A DNA stretch of 25,343 nt from Azolla pinnata (Eukaryota; Streptophyta; Polypodiopsida; Salviniales; Salviniaceae): the NCBI GenBank assembly GCA_037176905.1, contig JBBBWG010007358.1, positions 1 through 25,343 on the forward strand. The letters are read 5' to 3'. The notes under the pieces were generated by a model. The model was not told where the DNA came from. It searched no databases and saw only the letters and a list, made by a program, of their open reading frames with translations. Position numbers and translations under genes: made by a program. Of the stretch, positions 1 to 10,268 are shown piece after piece (position 1 is the first letter of the stretch; every line of letters starts with the position of its first letter).

Positions 1-392
1 ATAGTCGATCATCGGATCTGCCAACCAATCGATCCATCGCTCGATCGCTCGGTCGGTTCATCGGTCCGATAATCAGACCATCGGATCTGCCCACCAATCG
101 ATCCATCGCTCGATCGCTCGGTCGGTTCATCGGTCCGATAATCGATCATCGGATCTGCCCACCAATCGATCCATCCTTCGATCGCTCGGTCGGTTCATCG
201 GTCCAATAGTCGATCATCGGATCTGCCAACCAATCGATCCATCGCTCGATCGCTCGGTCGGTTCATCGGTCCGATAATCAGATCATCGGATCTGCCCACC
301 AATCGATCCATCGCTCGATCGCTCGGTCGGTTCATCGTTCCGATAATCAAATCATCGGATCTGCCCACCAATCGATCCATCGCTCGATCGCC
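1..392. repeat. 68-69 bp minisatellite, about 6 copies, cut by the window edge
   Basis: The marker GGATCTGCC recurs at 14, 83, 151, 219, 288 and 357, giving spacings of 69, 68, 68, 69 and 69. Each unit carries ATCGATCCATCGCTCGATCG followed by CTCGGTCGGTTCATCGGTCC. Units 1 and 4 share the variant ATAGTCGATCATCGG and the CCAACC variant, so there is also a three-unit period of about 205 bp. The array starts at or before base 1. It is read as non-coding; the open frames across it are low-complexity Asp/Arg strings with no protein character. Confidence 0.93.
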
Positions 393-770
393 CCAAGAAT
401 CAATCCACTGTCCGGCGATCGATCGCCATTATCAGCCAGCATTGATCGCTCGATTGGATCGACCATCATCGATCGACTGGACGGCTGGCCGGTCGATCGA
501 TTGGCCCTACCATCGACCGTTCGGTCGGTCGGTCGTTTTGATCGGCCCAGCAATCGAATGTCGTTTGACCGATGGATCGGCCCAGCAAATCGATACCGTT
601 TGATGGATCCGTCGGCCGGTCGGTCGGTCGGCCGATCGGCCCCAACAATTGCGATCGTTCGATCGATCTGTCGGCCGATGGGCCCAACGATCGTATAGAT
701 ATATATATACATCGTTAGACCGGCCCGACGACCGACCGATTGGCGGCCCAATCATCGGTCGGTGCATGCA
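393..770. repeat. Degenerate GATCGATC / CGGTCGGT-rich repeat DNA
   Basis: This continues the composition of the minisatellite (GATCGATC, GGTCGGTCGG and GGCCCA words) without a regular period. It may be an older, decayed part of the same array. A short run of TA dinucleotides lies at about 698-711. No exon of the downstream hydrolase could be recognised here. Confidence 0.7.
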
Positions 771-774
771 CGAC

Positions 775-836
775 TAACCCTAAACCCTAAACCCTAAACC
801 CTAAACCCTAGGCCCTAAACCCTAAACCCTAAACCC
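775..836. repeat. Telomere-type repeat tract (CCCTAAA)n
   Basis: About nine consecutive units of the plant telomere heptamer are present on the + strand, nearly perfect; one unit is altered to TAGGCCC. The tract sits between the minisatellite and the hydrolase exon and ends only three bases before the CAG splice acceptor at 839-841. This orientation (C-rich strand on +) is that of a left chromosome end, but sequence continues on both sides, so it is an interstitial tract in this assembly. Confidence 0.95.
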
Positions 837-841
837 GGCAG

Positions 842-1372
842 GTGGTGTCGGTGACGAGGATCGAGGGCGGCGCCGCGTACAACGTGATACCCGAAGCGGT
901 GGTGATCCACGGGACGTACCGCGCGTTCACACCGGCGGGGTTGCGGGCGCTCAAGGCGCGGATCGGGGAGGTGGCGAGGGGGCAGGCGGAGGTGATGAGG
1001 TGCCGGGCGGAGGTGGAGTTCGAGGCGGCGGCCGAGGTGCCGCCCGTGGTCAACGACGCGGCGCTCGTGGGCCACGTCCGCGAGGCGGCGGCGGCCGCCG
1101 TCGGCCGCCGCAACGTGCTCCCGATGCGCCCCACGATGGGCTCCGAGGACTTTGCCTTCTACGCGCGCGCGATCCCCGGCGCCTTCTACTTCCTCGGCAT
1201 CCGCAACCGCACGTCGGGCGCCGTCCACGCCGGCCACTCCCCGCACTTCTCGATCGACGAGGACGCGCTCGTCGTCGGCGCCCGCATGCACGCCGCCGTC
1301 GCCCGATCCTACCTCCGCCGCCGCCGGAGAAGCTCTCCGATCCGAGGAGCCGCCTCCGCCGTCGCCCGGTGA
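842..1372 (+). CDS. IAA-amino-acid hydrolase (ILR1/ILL-like, peptidase M20D), last exon only
   Basis: The family releases free auxin or other hormones from amino-acid conjugates, usually in the ER lumen. This exon encodes about 176 residues, the C-terminal part of a roughly 430-residue enzyme. Visible family hallmarks are VSVTRIEGG and AYNVIPE near the start, GTYRAF, the motif MGSEDFAFY and the C-terminal GHSPHF, whose first His is expected to be a metal ligand. The first base is set by a CAG acceptor at 839-841, and the exon starts at the usual place in this family (VVSVT). The stop is TGA at 1370-1372. No KDEL-type ER retention signal is seen; the tail is Arg/Ala-rich. The upstream exons with the other metal ligands are not in the window. 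Either they lie beyond the repeat array, or the gene is truncated at the repeats. The reading frame itself is intact. Confidence 0.85.
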   Translation: MVSVTRIEGGAAYNVIPEAVVIHGTYRAFTPAGLRALKARIGEVARGQAEVMRCRAEVEFEAAAEVPPVVNDAALVGHVREAAAAAVGRRNVLPMRPTMGSEDFAFYARAIPGAFYFLGIRNRTSGAVHAGHSPHFSIDEDALVVGARMHAAVARSYLRRRRRSSPIRGAASAVAR

Positions 1373-1458
1373 TCCCTTGCCTTTCGATCGATCGATCGCC
1401 TTGGAGCCCATATAATTTGATTAGCCCGTGTTTAGGGCGCAAATCGTGAAATCAGGAA

Positions 1459-1473
1459 CCCCCCCCCCCCCCC
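1459..1473. repeat. C15 homopolymer
   Basis: Fifteen consecutive cytosines lie about 85 bases after the hydrolase stop codon. This is slippage-prone sequence, so the exact length may be an assembly estimate. Confidence 0.9.
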
Positions 1474-3716
1474 ATTCTCCTTCTATTGAGCACGTACGGC
1501 TACGGTTATATCATACATGTTTGCGTACACAAACGTATCCGCACTGTTACCTAGAACACCAATCGATCCCCCACAGCGGCCTCCTCGTCTGCGTGGTTCT
1601 GGTGGTCCATCGCTCCCAATCTGGCTTTGCGTTATCGTCGCCGCGATTCCGATCGGGACTCCCTGTGCCTGTCCTGGTGCTCCCGTGGATGACTCGCCCA
1701 CTCGACGTCAATGCTCACGACGATTCTCGTCGCAATCCGTGCCCAGATGCTTTTAGAGACCGTCACGATCTCACGCCAGATGCTCTCTTAACCCCCTTTC
1801 GGAAACGGCTCGGATCAGACGAAACTGGACATGATCCAGTCTTGACCTTTTCGGGTAGGTTTCCTGTAGCCTTTGGGGCACCTGGGATGTGTGTTGTTGT
1901 CGCCTTCTGGCCAATAACTAGCAATGGGATACTGTGGCAGAAACGGACAACGTTGTGCACCTCTTCTGGCATTCTCTTCTAATGCCTAGCAACTCTTCGA
2001 CGGTTTGTAATTGGAGATAGATGGTGCAAAGTTGAATTCGATGACTTGTACTCAAAAACCTCATACAACTTTCTCGGCTTTGAGATTCTGAGCCAATTAG
2101 ACGATCGTTCTAAGAAGATATTGATATATCTTTCGTTCTTTCTTTGCATTCTCTCGAACAACAGAGGGCATGTTCTTTATACCCGTTTGTTTTTAAATCT
2201 CGCTAAACCTTTGATGCTATGCTCTAATCACCTTAGATTCAAGAGCTAGCTCTTACTTTGTGGATCGTGAAGTTGTATAACCTTCAACATTATTAACCTC
2301 GTGCCTTAAAGCATGGATTTCAAGCACTTGTGTTTTGAGCATCCAAGTCGTTATGACATGTCCTTTGATGCTCCTTGGACAGTTACCTCATTCCCAATTT
2401 CCTTAAATGTTATTGTTGCTTTAGTATCATTGCTACTTGTGTACCTTTGAACTGTTTAACCACTCATTAGGTAGCCCAATTGGAACAAAAGAAAGAAAGG
2501 GAAGCCAAATACTTTTCTTTCATCATATCCGCAACTTAGCCTTTTCAATCTAATATGTGTTGAGACTCACATGAATGCAAAAAACGTACACATGCCAACA
2601 CCAACTTGTTAATTCAACTAGTGTGAATTAACATTACTATTTCAAGTGCAAGAAGTGTAACACCTTCAAAAACCTTTTGATAGCGTGCTTACCACATAGT
2701 GGTAGTGCATAAACGATGTCTTCGTGTTTCTATAGTAAAGCCGCAACATATACATTACTTTGAATTGTTATCACCTAATAGCCAATCTCCAACTAACAAA
2801 GCATGATGAACCAACAACCAATTCAAAAGCACTACTTTGTGAGCTTGTTTTATGTCCTACAATCTTTTCCAAAAATTAGTTAGAAATTCTTCAAATAAAC
2901 CATGAAAATATCGGTGCTTTTTGGCTAAAAGGACAAACCATTTTCTGAGACATAAGAAAATAATGACCCATTTTAACAGTATACTCAAAAAACGGAATGA
3001 GATTACCATGAGAAAGAATCTTATGCGGAGTTTTCTAGAAAAATTCTCTTGGATCCCAACGTAGTTCCAACAATGGCTAATTCTCATCTACCCTTATCTT
3101 TCAAAACATATCGATGTTATCTAGGTCTGGGTCAATATGCCATTTGGTGGCTTCCCAACAACATATTAATTCTCACCCTGTTATGTTGGAAAAACTTGAT
3201 CATAAAAGATGATTCTTGCGAAACCAAAGAAAACATTCTACTTTCTTGAAATTTTAAGAAACGTTTTTTATTGTTCTTCAAATTCCCTCTCACACCAACC
3301 AATACATTTAAAGGTAAGAAAACTCCTTCCCACTATGGAACTTCAATCTCAACTACAAAATTCCAACTTGCTGAGAATACCTTTGATTTCATAATTTTTG
3401 CCCCTCGTATATTTGGAAGCTTTAAAGATTGTTGCACCAGAAAGAAATATTAAATGTACATGTGTTGAGTTTGTGTTTGATCAATCGGTTAGAATAATTA
3501 GTGCTTCAAACAAGGTCGTGGGTTAAAAAAAAACCATTTATATGACATCCTGATGCAAACTTACCCCACATTAGCCTTGAACATTCCCAAAACATATAGT
3601 TGGATCCAGTCCTAAACATAGGATGCCATATGATTAGTTGCCTGTCATTCTCATCTTCTATAGTGCGAGGCTTTTGAACACACCTCCTAAGTTAGATAAT
3701 ATTAACTAAGTAAGGT
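1474..3716. other. Intergenic DNA without a recognisable gene
   Basis: The composition shifts from moderately GC-rich (to about 1850) to AT-rich. Several 60-180 residue open frames exist but none shows domain character, repeats or plausible splice structure. The AT-rich part is probably decayed transposon DNA, judging by the adjoining copia fragment; no terminal repeats could be recognised. Confidence 0.5.
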
Positions 3717-3941
3717 TTAGTTCTGATTTTTGGACTTTTGGGTTAACTTGGTTAAGAAGTCCACCCATTGTTCATTAGTGGGAACATAAGTAATCTTGGT
3801 ACTGTCTTCATGTAATAGTTCTCCAGCAAACAATAACTTCATGACAATATTCTTAGTTAGCTTATAATGTTTAAGATTTTTTGACATATTGTTAATAGTA
3901 ATGAGCTCGATTCGGTTAAGGTTCACTTCAATTTGTAGCAC
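3717..3941 (-). mobile_element. Ty1/copia retrotransposon remnant (end of RNase H domain)
   Basis: Read on the minus strand, a 74-residue frame resembles the C-terminal end of a copia polyprotein: a lysine/threonine block where TKHI is usual, then a Gly-Glu-Leu-Leu segment, then ITYVPTNEQWVDFLTK, which matches the family pattern YVPT.EQ.AD..TK. The frame is broken on both sides, so only a scrap is left. It lies in opposite orientation to the fragment at about 6.5 kb, so the two do not form one element. Confidence 0.68.
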
Positions 3942-6449
3942 ATTGAACTGAACTGAATTGGACCCAATTAATAATAAAAATTCTTGAACTAGATCAAACT
4001 CAAAATTAGGATTGAACCATCACAAATTGGACCTGTTTGAACTGAAACCGTATGAATTGAACTTATGTGAAGATTAAGTGAACCAAACTAAACTTGATTG
4101 AAATAAATCAAACTAATTTGCATCTTTTTTTATAATTTTAGGCATCATATAAAAAATCAAATAGAAAGGTAATTCCTCTGCATCCTTGACACACAACTCC
4201 ACCATAACATGTACATACCTTCTATCTCAATTCGTTATTGCTAAAATACCATGAGACGACAATCGTAAACTACAAAACCACATTATAGTTAAAATATCAT
4301 AAAAGCATTGATAGAAACAGAAGGAATTTGAGACTACATAAGTTTAACCTAAACCGTTAATGACCGCGGTTTTAGACTGAATCAAATTGAATTGATAAGG
4401 GTTTGAAGCAAAATAAACCAAAACTAAACTCATAAAGAACTTCTTAAATTGAGCATGAAGTTGAATCTTATGGGTTAAGCTGAACCATGATATATATTGT
4501 TCCATTCAGTTTGGACCGAAGCATAATCTTTAGAAAGTGCTTTAACCAAAGTCTTTCTTTGAGTGCTAGAGTCATTGCCATATATTTTACTTCAATTTGA
4601 TTGTAATGTCTCTTTCTTCCCTTTTTTTAATCACCCCCCAATAAGTATAAGAGTAGCAAGTTAGATATGGTTTGCGTAATGGTTGACATTTCAAGTAAGT
4701 GATGCCCAAGCTAATTGTTTCTTGAAAGTACTTTAATAAGACCTCAAGTGTTGGGTGACATGGATGAGACTTGGATCTTGTATATAACAGGAGAAGTAGT
4801 TAGTTGCAAAACAAAAATTAGGTTTTATGCATGTCACAAGATCCAAACATGCCATCATGTCAGATGTCACTAAGGATGATGGCTTATGGAAATGTCACCA
4901 TGTCAGAAATTAGAGTTTATTAATAATTATAAGGTTGGGGTTTTGTTTTTAAATGATATTAGTAAGAGTGTTGATACTCCTTTATGTGAGGAGATACTGT
5001 ATTTTTTTAGTAAGGATTCAATGTAGGGACGTTGGCTGATACGAATAAGGCAATGGGAGGAGTGTGGAGGAGTTGGATGCTAAGACAATAATAAAATGCT
5101 CCCATATCTTGCATAAAGAATAAGGTTTTGAGTTCACTCTTGGCTTAGGATGTTGTTTATATAAATGATTAGGATAAAGATTACATTTGGGCCATTTTGT
5201 CTATACACATACATTGATTCTAGATTGGAAGCGAATTCAACCTAGGTTTGACATACAATTAGTGAAACATTTGAACAATTGAAACAAGAATTATTTTAGA
5301 CTGTATAGTGATTTGACTAGTTTACAAACATAATTGAGATGGTCTTAGGATATATATTCGGATATTTGTTCTATGTAAATCTTTTTCATACAAGTTACCA
5401 TGTAAAAAGGTCATGCGAACATTCATTTGGTAATTAAAAAGGTAAAATTGCACGATGATTACGAGTAATGCTCGAAATAAGGTGATTCATTTGGAGTATG
5501 GGAGAAAGTCTCGTTATAATCATGTCGTATACTTACGAAAAACCGCTCGCCACAATTCGTACTTTGTAATACGAAATCATGTTGTCGGCATGAAACTTCT
5601 TCTAGACTAGCCACTTGTAAGGCCCCAACTCTCCATCCACCTGTGGTGTTACTAGACAGCACTTATAGATAGCATACTTACAGCAGTAGAAATTGAGGAC
5701 TTTATGAGAAATGTTTTATGAAAGAACTTCGTGAAACTAGACATAATTTGAACATGAGGATAGAGTAACAGAAATTGATGAAGATATTAATATGGTTCTC
5801 TTCGATCAAGTATATCCAAAAGGGGATGATGAGTTTTAGCATTAACATAACACAACTTGCACTGATTATGTTGTCGACGTTGATCTGATTCACAATCAGA
5901 GGCTCGCCCTATAGGGTTGTGAAGAGAGAGTAGATGGACAAAAATACCCATACCCCGGCTTAAAATGTTAGGAAGCTATTCTAGTACCTTTGGGAAACTG
6001 AGAATATGTAGTTTGTCACTATATAACGACATAATAGATACATTTGGTGAAAATCAAACTCACAACCTCGAGAGATGTTCTTCTTAATCACTTTGATATA
6101 AACATATATATATATATATATATAATTTGTGTGTTATATAAAAGTATTCTCAAGTCAAATACCTTTGAAAGTTGTAATAGGGTTCTAGAATATTATCAAT
6201 TATTTGGATGCATGCACTCTCAATCAAGGGATTTAACGTCAACCATTAACATATCAATCTCATTTCGATCTATCTGGAGTCCTTGATCTTTATCTTTGTT
6301 TTCGTACATACTTCTTGTCCAAGCTTCTTGAGTTAAAATAGTCTCATCGCTCATAGCTTCGTGCCAAGTTTGCCAAGTTTATCGTCTTGTCATTCCTATT
6401 TCCTGAGCTTGTATACATACCTAAGGTTTTGATCAAAACATCAAACAGA
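3942..6449. other. AT-rich intergenic DNA, gene-free
   Basis: About 3942-4520 has many GAACTGAA/TTGAACC words, like a decayed AT-shifted version of the GAACCG repeat near 21.6 kb. The rest is AT-rich with no sustained frame. On the minus strand at about 6041-6075 the words GGTTGTGAGTTTGATTTTC resemble a degenerate tRNA-type B box, so a SINE relic is possible but weak. Confidence 0.5.
6104..6124. repeat. (AT)n microsatellite
   Basis: About ten perfect AT units lie in non-coding DNA. Confidence 0.9.
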
Positions 6450-6870
6450 GGTCAGCGGCTTCATGAGCTCCGACTATTCGACAGTCTCCATAGAGATCGA
6501 GCAATATCTTTGAGGTTCAAACTCCAAGAATGTACAACACATACTCGATAACAGAGGCTGAATACATAGTCACGGTGAAAGCAACAATGGAAACTATTTG
6601 GCTATACAATTATCAGTCAACATCTCGATTACAAGTTCGAGAAGCAAATCAACTCTGACCTCGTGTCGCAACTTAGAGAGTGTAATACACCTACCTACCT
6701 GGTGTGAAAATGCAATGTTACACGTGAAAACAACAACACACAAAGGTGCATTACCAGAGCTCGTTATCGTCAAGAAAACTCTAAAATCGAAAGGATCGAC
6801 ATTAAGGTAAACATCAACAGCAATACTTAGTCATTGTTTAGAAAGATGGGGATTGCGGCGAACAAGAACA
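6450..6870 (+). mobile_element. Ty1/copia retrotransposon remnant (RNase H domain), frameshifted
   Basis: From 6542 the + strand reads YSITEAEYIVTVKATMETIW, closely resembling the copia RNase H signature (S.TEAEY.A..EA..E..WL). Just upstream, in another frame, are a Ser-Leu-His-Arg-Asp-Arg segment and FKLQECT, corresponding to the D.DRRS...W.S.LQ region. Downstream the frame hits TGA at about 6653. Frameshifts and stops show it is dead. No LTRs could be recognised. Confidence 0.7.
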
Positions 6871-7413
6871 AAGCACACCAACAAGATAATTGAATTAGAA
6901 CGAATGGTGAAGATCATGAATTCGTGGGAACGTTTACATCGAGTTTGTAAGCTACCCAAAGTAGTTTGAGGTGTACAAGAGAGTAAGAATGGAAGACGAG
7001 GCAAGCACCATCCAAACAAGCCGAATCAAAGAGATAACCAGTTCGATCATCGGTCTGTAGCCAACAACACGGGGAGCGGTTGGTACCATGCATGCGTTTG
7101 GGGTGCTAGAAGCCATTATTGTGATCTTGTTGCTAGCTCTTAACTTCTCAACAATCGGATCCCTAAGTCCGAGCGAGCTCTCTCTCAAGGTTGAAAAGAG
7201 CCTGCAATCTGCTCAGACCTGCATCTGTTCTGCGTCCCAGGCTTCGGTAAATTATACATATACAATCGAGCACCAACCTATCAACAACGAATCACCCCAT
7301 CTGACTCGTATCGCCGAGCATCGTCACGGAAGAATCTCGTCGGTAAACTGGTGTTTGTACATCTCGGCCTCAGAGACAAGAACAAACGGGGAGGAACGGA
7401 AATCGCTTGTCTG
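6871..7413. other. Intergenic DNA and probable 3' UTR of the GT47 gene
   Basis: No gene was recognised. The part nearest 7413 is expected to hold the 3' UTR and poly(A) signals of the minus-strand glycosyltransferase; no single signal stands out. Confidence 0.4.
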
Positions 7414-8343
7414 TCAGGCCGTGCCGCGACGGCGCAAGCTGTCGTGGACCTTGGCGAACACGGCGCGGAGCGAGACGAGGAACGCGTCCTCGACATCGCG
7501 GAGCCTGGCGTCGGGTGTCGCGTAGACGAGGCGTGGCATGACGTCGCGGACGATCGTGCGCCGCATCGCGTCCCTGACGCGGGGCGGGATCTTGCGCAGC
7601 TCGCGCACGACGTTGACGCGGCCGGCGCGGACGCGGCGCGCGGGGAAGTAGACGGAGAACGACGCGGGGTCGCGGGGGAGGTGCCAGGGGTACTGGTAGT
7701 AGGCGCTGTAGGGGTCGAAGAGCACGGGGATGCAGCCGGCGATGAGGGACTCGAAGATGGAGCGGCGCGTCGGGCTGTCGCCGGGCGGCTGGAGGCAGAA
7801 CTCGGAGCGCAGGAAGAGCTCGATCGTGGCCTCGGGCCGGAGGCAGCGGTGGTTGGAGCAAGGCAGGAAGTAGCAGGAGCCGCCTGACGACGACGATTCC
7901 GATTCCGGCGAAGAAGATTCCGATTCCGATACCGACGCATTGGTGCATTGATTGATGAGGTGGGTTCGGATGCTCTCGCGCTGGTTCGGCCTCGGCTGGC
8001 CCGCGAAGCCCACGAGGTGCGGCCTGGCGGCGGCGGCCACGCGCGCCTGCCACGCGCGCACGTCGGCGTCGACGCGCGGGTGGAAGAAGGTCGGGTGCGG
8101 CACGCCCGCCTCGTGCCGCTCCCACGGCTGCCGCTCGATCAGCAGCTTCGTCGCGTTGCGCAGCGGCCCGTCGAAGAGGAGCAGCCGGTTGCCCCAGCCG
8201 CCAGGTCCGTGCTTCTTCGGCGTCGATCGCGTCGATGAATCCGACGATGAATCCAATGATGATGACGACGCATCCGACGATGCTAACGACGGAGAATCCG
8301 ATGATGTTAACGACGGAGAATCCGATGGTGTTAACGGTGGATC

Positions 8344-8382
<39 letters not shown>

Positions 8383-9348
8383 TGATGATGGCGATGATGA
8401 TGGGCTGATCGGCGGCTGGCGCCGGAAATCCCACGTGATCTTCCCGAGCACGAGCAGGTGATCGACGCCCCCGTTGCGCCGCCACGTCGGCTGGCGCTCG
8501 AGCCAGTCGAGCAGCCCCCGGGCGAGCTCGTCCCTCGGCGCGTCGTCGCCCGCGAAGTGCCACCTCATCACGTCGAGCCCCGCGTAGTAGGGCACGTAGA
8601 AGACGTCGGCGGCGCGTGCCCGGCCCCGCACCAGGCACGGGTACCGCTTCATGCGCTCGTGGAAGATGATCTCGAGCGCGTACTGGTGCGTCGCGTACCA
8701 CTGCGGCGCGACCGGCATCGCCGCCAGCAGCCGCGCCGCCGCATCGGTCCCGTTCCCGGCCCCGTTCCCGTTCCCGGACATCTCCAGCAGCCGCTCGCCC
8801 ATCCCCGCGCCCGACACGTAGCCGCACATGTCCATCCACGGGACCAGCGTGCGGCACTGCTCCAGCAGCTCCGCGTTGAACCGCGCCGGCAGATCGTACA
8901 TGTACACGCGCCGGCCCCGGCACGACCGCGCCCGCCGCCGCGCGGGAATATTCCCCCCCGGCCCGAGATTCCCCGCGGCGTTCGCGGGAATCTTCCTCCC
9001 CGGCCCGACAATATTCCCCGCGCGGCGCGGCGGAATATTCCCCGGCCCAAGATTCCCCGCGCGGCGCGGGGGAATATTCCTCCCCGGGACGTTCCCGCGC
9101 GGGGGAATATTCCCTTTCTCATCACCGCCCCGCGCCGGCCCCGCGCCCGAATCTCCTCCTCCTCCTCCTGCCTTCGATTCTTCTTCTTCTTCTTCTTCTT
9201 CTTCTTCTTCTTCTTCTTCTTCTTCTTTGACTTCGACTTCGACTTCTTCTTCGATTTCCTCTTCGACTTCTGAATCTGCGGTTTCTTCCTCCTCCTCCTC
9301 CCCGACTGATCCCCTGTATAGTTGGAGTAGACTCGAGAACTGATCTGA

Positions 9349-9380
<32 letters not shown>

Positions 9381-9888
9381 AATCTGATGATGTTGGTACT
9401 GTTCCATACCTCCTCAGCTCCTCCATGATCTCCTTCGCTGCTCTCTCTCCCGACACCTCCTCGGGGCTCCTCCCATCGTCGTCGTCGTCGTCCTCCTCCT
9501 CATCTGTTGCGCCTCGCTGCTGACGATCCGTCCTCTCCGCAGAATCTTCTCGCCGAGAATCAGAATCTTCTTGGGGCCCAGAATCTAGCTGCCTTGCTCC
9601 AGCTTCCTGCGCATCGCCGCCATGGACCATCATCATTCCGCCGCCTGCTACGTCCCGAGCCTCTTTGCTCCGCGGCCTGATCTCCTGATGCTTCTCATCG
9701 GTCGTATAAGCCGCGCCCAGCACATGGAACGCCAGCTGATCCGCCGCGCCGCCCAGCTGGATCACCTGGAAGGATCCGATCAGCACGTCGAAGCGGGGCC
9801 GATCCGCGCGATGGAGGCAGTACATGACGGAGGCAGTGAGCAAGAAAGCTCCGGCAAGCGAGGCGCAGAAGGCTCTCCGCATGGCCAA
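7414..9888 (-). CDS. GT47 family exostosin-type glycosyltransferase (MUR3/XLT2/XUT1-like clade), 824 aa, single exon
   Basis: This is a predicted Golgi type II membrane enzyme; clade relatives add galactose or galacturonic acid to xyloglucan side chains. Residues 6-25 are a hydrophobic signal anchor. The stem (about 26-327) is acidic with a Glu run (about 221-237), then basic with repeated GNIPPR words (259-320). The exostosin domain starts at VYMYDLPARFN (328) and includes WYATHQYALEIIFHERM, DVFYVPYYAGLDV, the ITWDFRR stretch (W486), FHPRVDADV, EFCLQPPGDSPTRRS (about 695-710), AGCIPVLFDPYSAYYQYPWHLP in two parts, and VNVV. Two insertions interrupt the domain: about 73 residues of Ser/Asp/Pro between R490 and G564, and a Ser/Glu block at about 648-665. 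Relatives have only a short linker at the first place. The Ala-Tyr-Tyr-Gln-Tyr-Pro stretch recalls XUT1-type members, but the donor sugar cannot be assigned. The frame is intact across all repeats, and the ATG precedes the anchor directly. Confidence 0.9.
8345..8383 (-). repeat. (TCG)n coding microsatellite, poly-Ser, inside the catalytic domain
   Basis: The + strand GAC/CGA run is read as TCG serine codons (residues about 500-515). It forms the core of the roughly 73-residue insertion that splits the GT47 domain between WDFRR and GWGN. Confidence 0.88.
8943..9114 (-). repeat. Coding repeat: GNIPPR-type units with palindromic GGGAATATTCCC
   Basis: Within the GT47 stem, the 8-12 base palindrome around AATATT recurs at about 8944, 9018, 9033, 9071 and 9104, separated by GCGCGGCGCGG and CCCGGCCC spacers. 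The protein reads GNIPPR, RNIPPRRAGNLGPG, GNIPPRRAGNIVGPGRKIP and GNIPARR. It is a tandem-derived, Pro/Gly/Arg-rich spacer before the catalytic domain. Confidence 0.85.
9181..9228 (-). repeat. (GAA)n coding microsatellite, poly-Glu
   Basis: The + strand TTC repeat is read on the minus strand as a pure GAA run encoding about 16 glutamates (residues about 221-237). Imperfect Glu/Val/Asp codons continue on its upstream side. Confidence 0.92.
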
Positions 9889-10260
9889 GGGATCGAATCG
9901 AGCGCCTGCAGGAATGCGATCGGTCCGGATCAGCAGTGCGGATTGTACGTGAGCGGGATCATCAGAAATTGGGCGGAACAGCAGCTTGCAGCAGGATGAG
10001 AGCTTGGATCAAAGATGGAATCTCCAAGGATTCGGCGGATTAAGGCGTTGGGAAGCGGGCGGATCAAGGAGAAAAAAGAATCACAGGAATCAGAAGAAGA
10101 ATCGGAAGAAGAAGCAGAAGCAGAAGCAGGAAGCAGGGATCGAATTGGGCGATGGCAGGATTCACGCAGAAGAAGCAGAAGATTCAGAAGAAGAAGAAGA
10201 AGAAGAGCAGAGAGATTCGGTTTTGGCTGTGATTTCGTTTTCCGTTACGAGTCGTACTTC

Positions 10261-10268
10261 TTATATAA
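10261..10268 (-). promoter_or_regulatory. Probable TATA box of the GT47 gene
   Basis: TTATATAA is self-complementary and lies about 370 bases upstream of the GT47 start codon. The leader between them is rich in GAA on the + strand, that is CTT-rich on the transcript strand, which is typical of plant 5' UTRs. The assignment rests on position and sequence only. Confidence 0.5.

Noticed and set aside
195..767. Several Asp/Arg-rich open frames across the first 770 bases
   Set aside because: They are translations of the minisatellite and its degenerate kin; periodic, with no domain character.
1428..1982. 184-residue + strand frame after the hydrolase
   Set aside because: It starts through the C15 run; composition and content do not resemble a known protein, and no splice or start context supports it.
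6041..6075. tRNA-derived SINE (B-box-like words on the minus strand)
   Set aside because: Only one box-like stretch is seen, without an A box, poly-A or target duplication; kept as a remark only.
7351..8238. Long + strand frames opposite the GT47 gene
   Set aside because: They are antisense shadows of a GC-rich coding sequence; residue content is Arg/Ala/Val/Glu-biased with no motifs.
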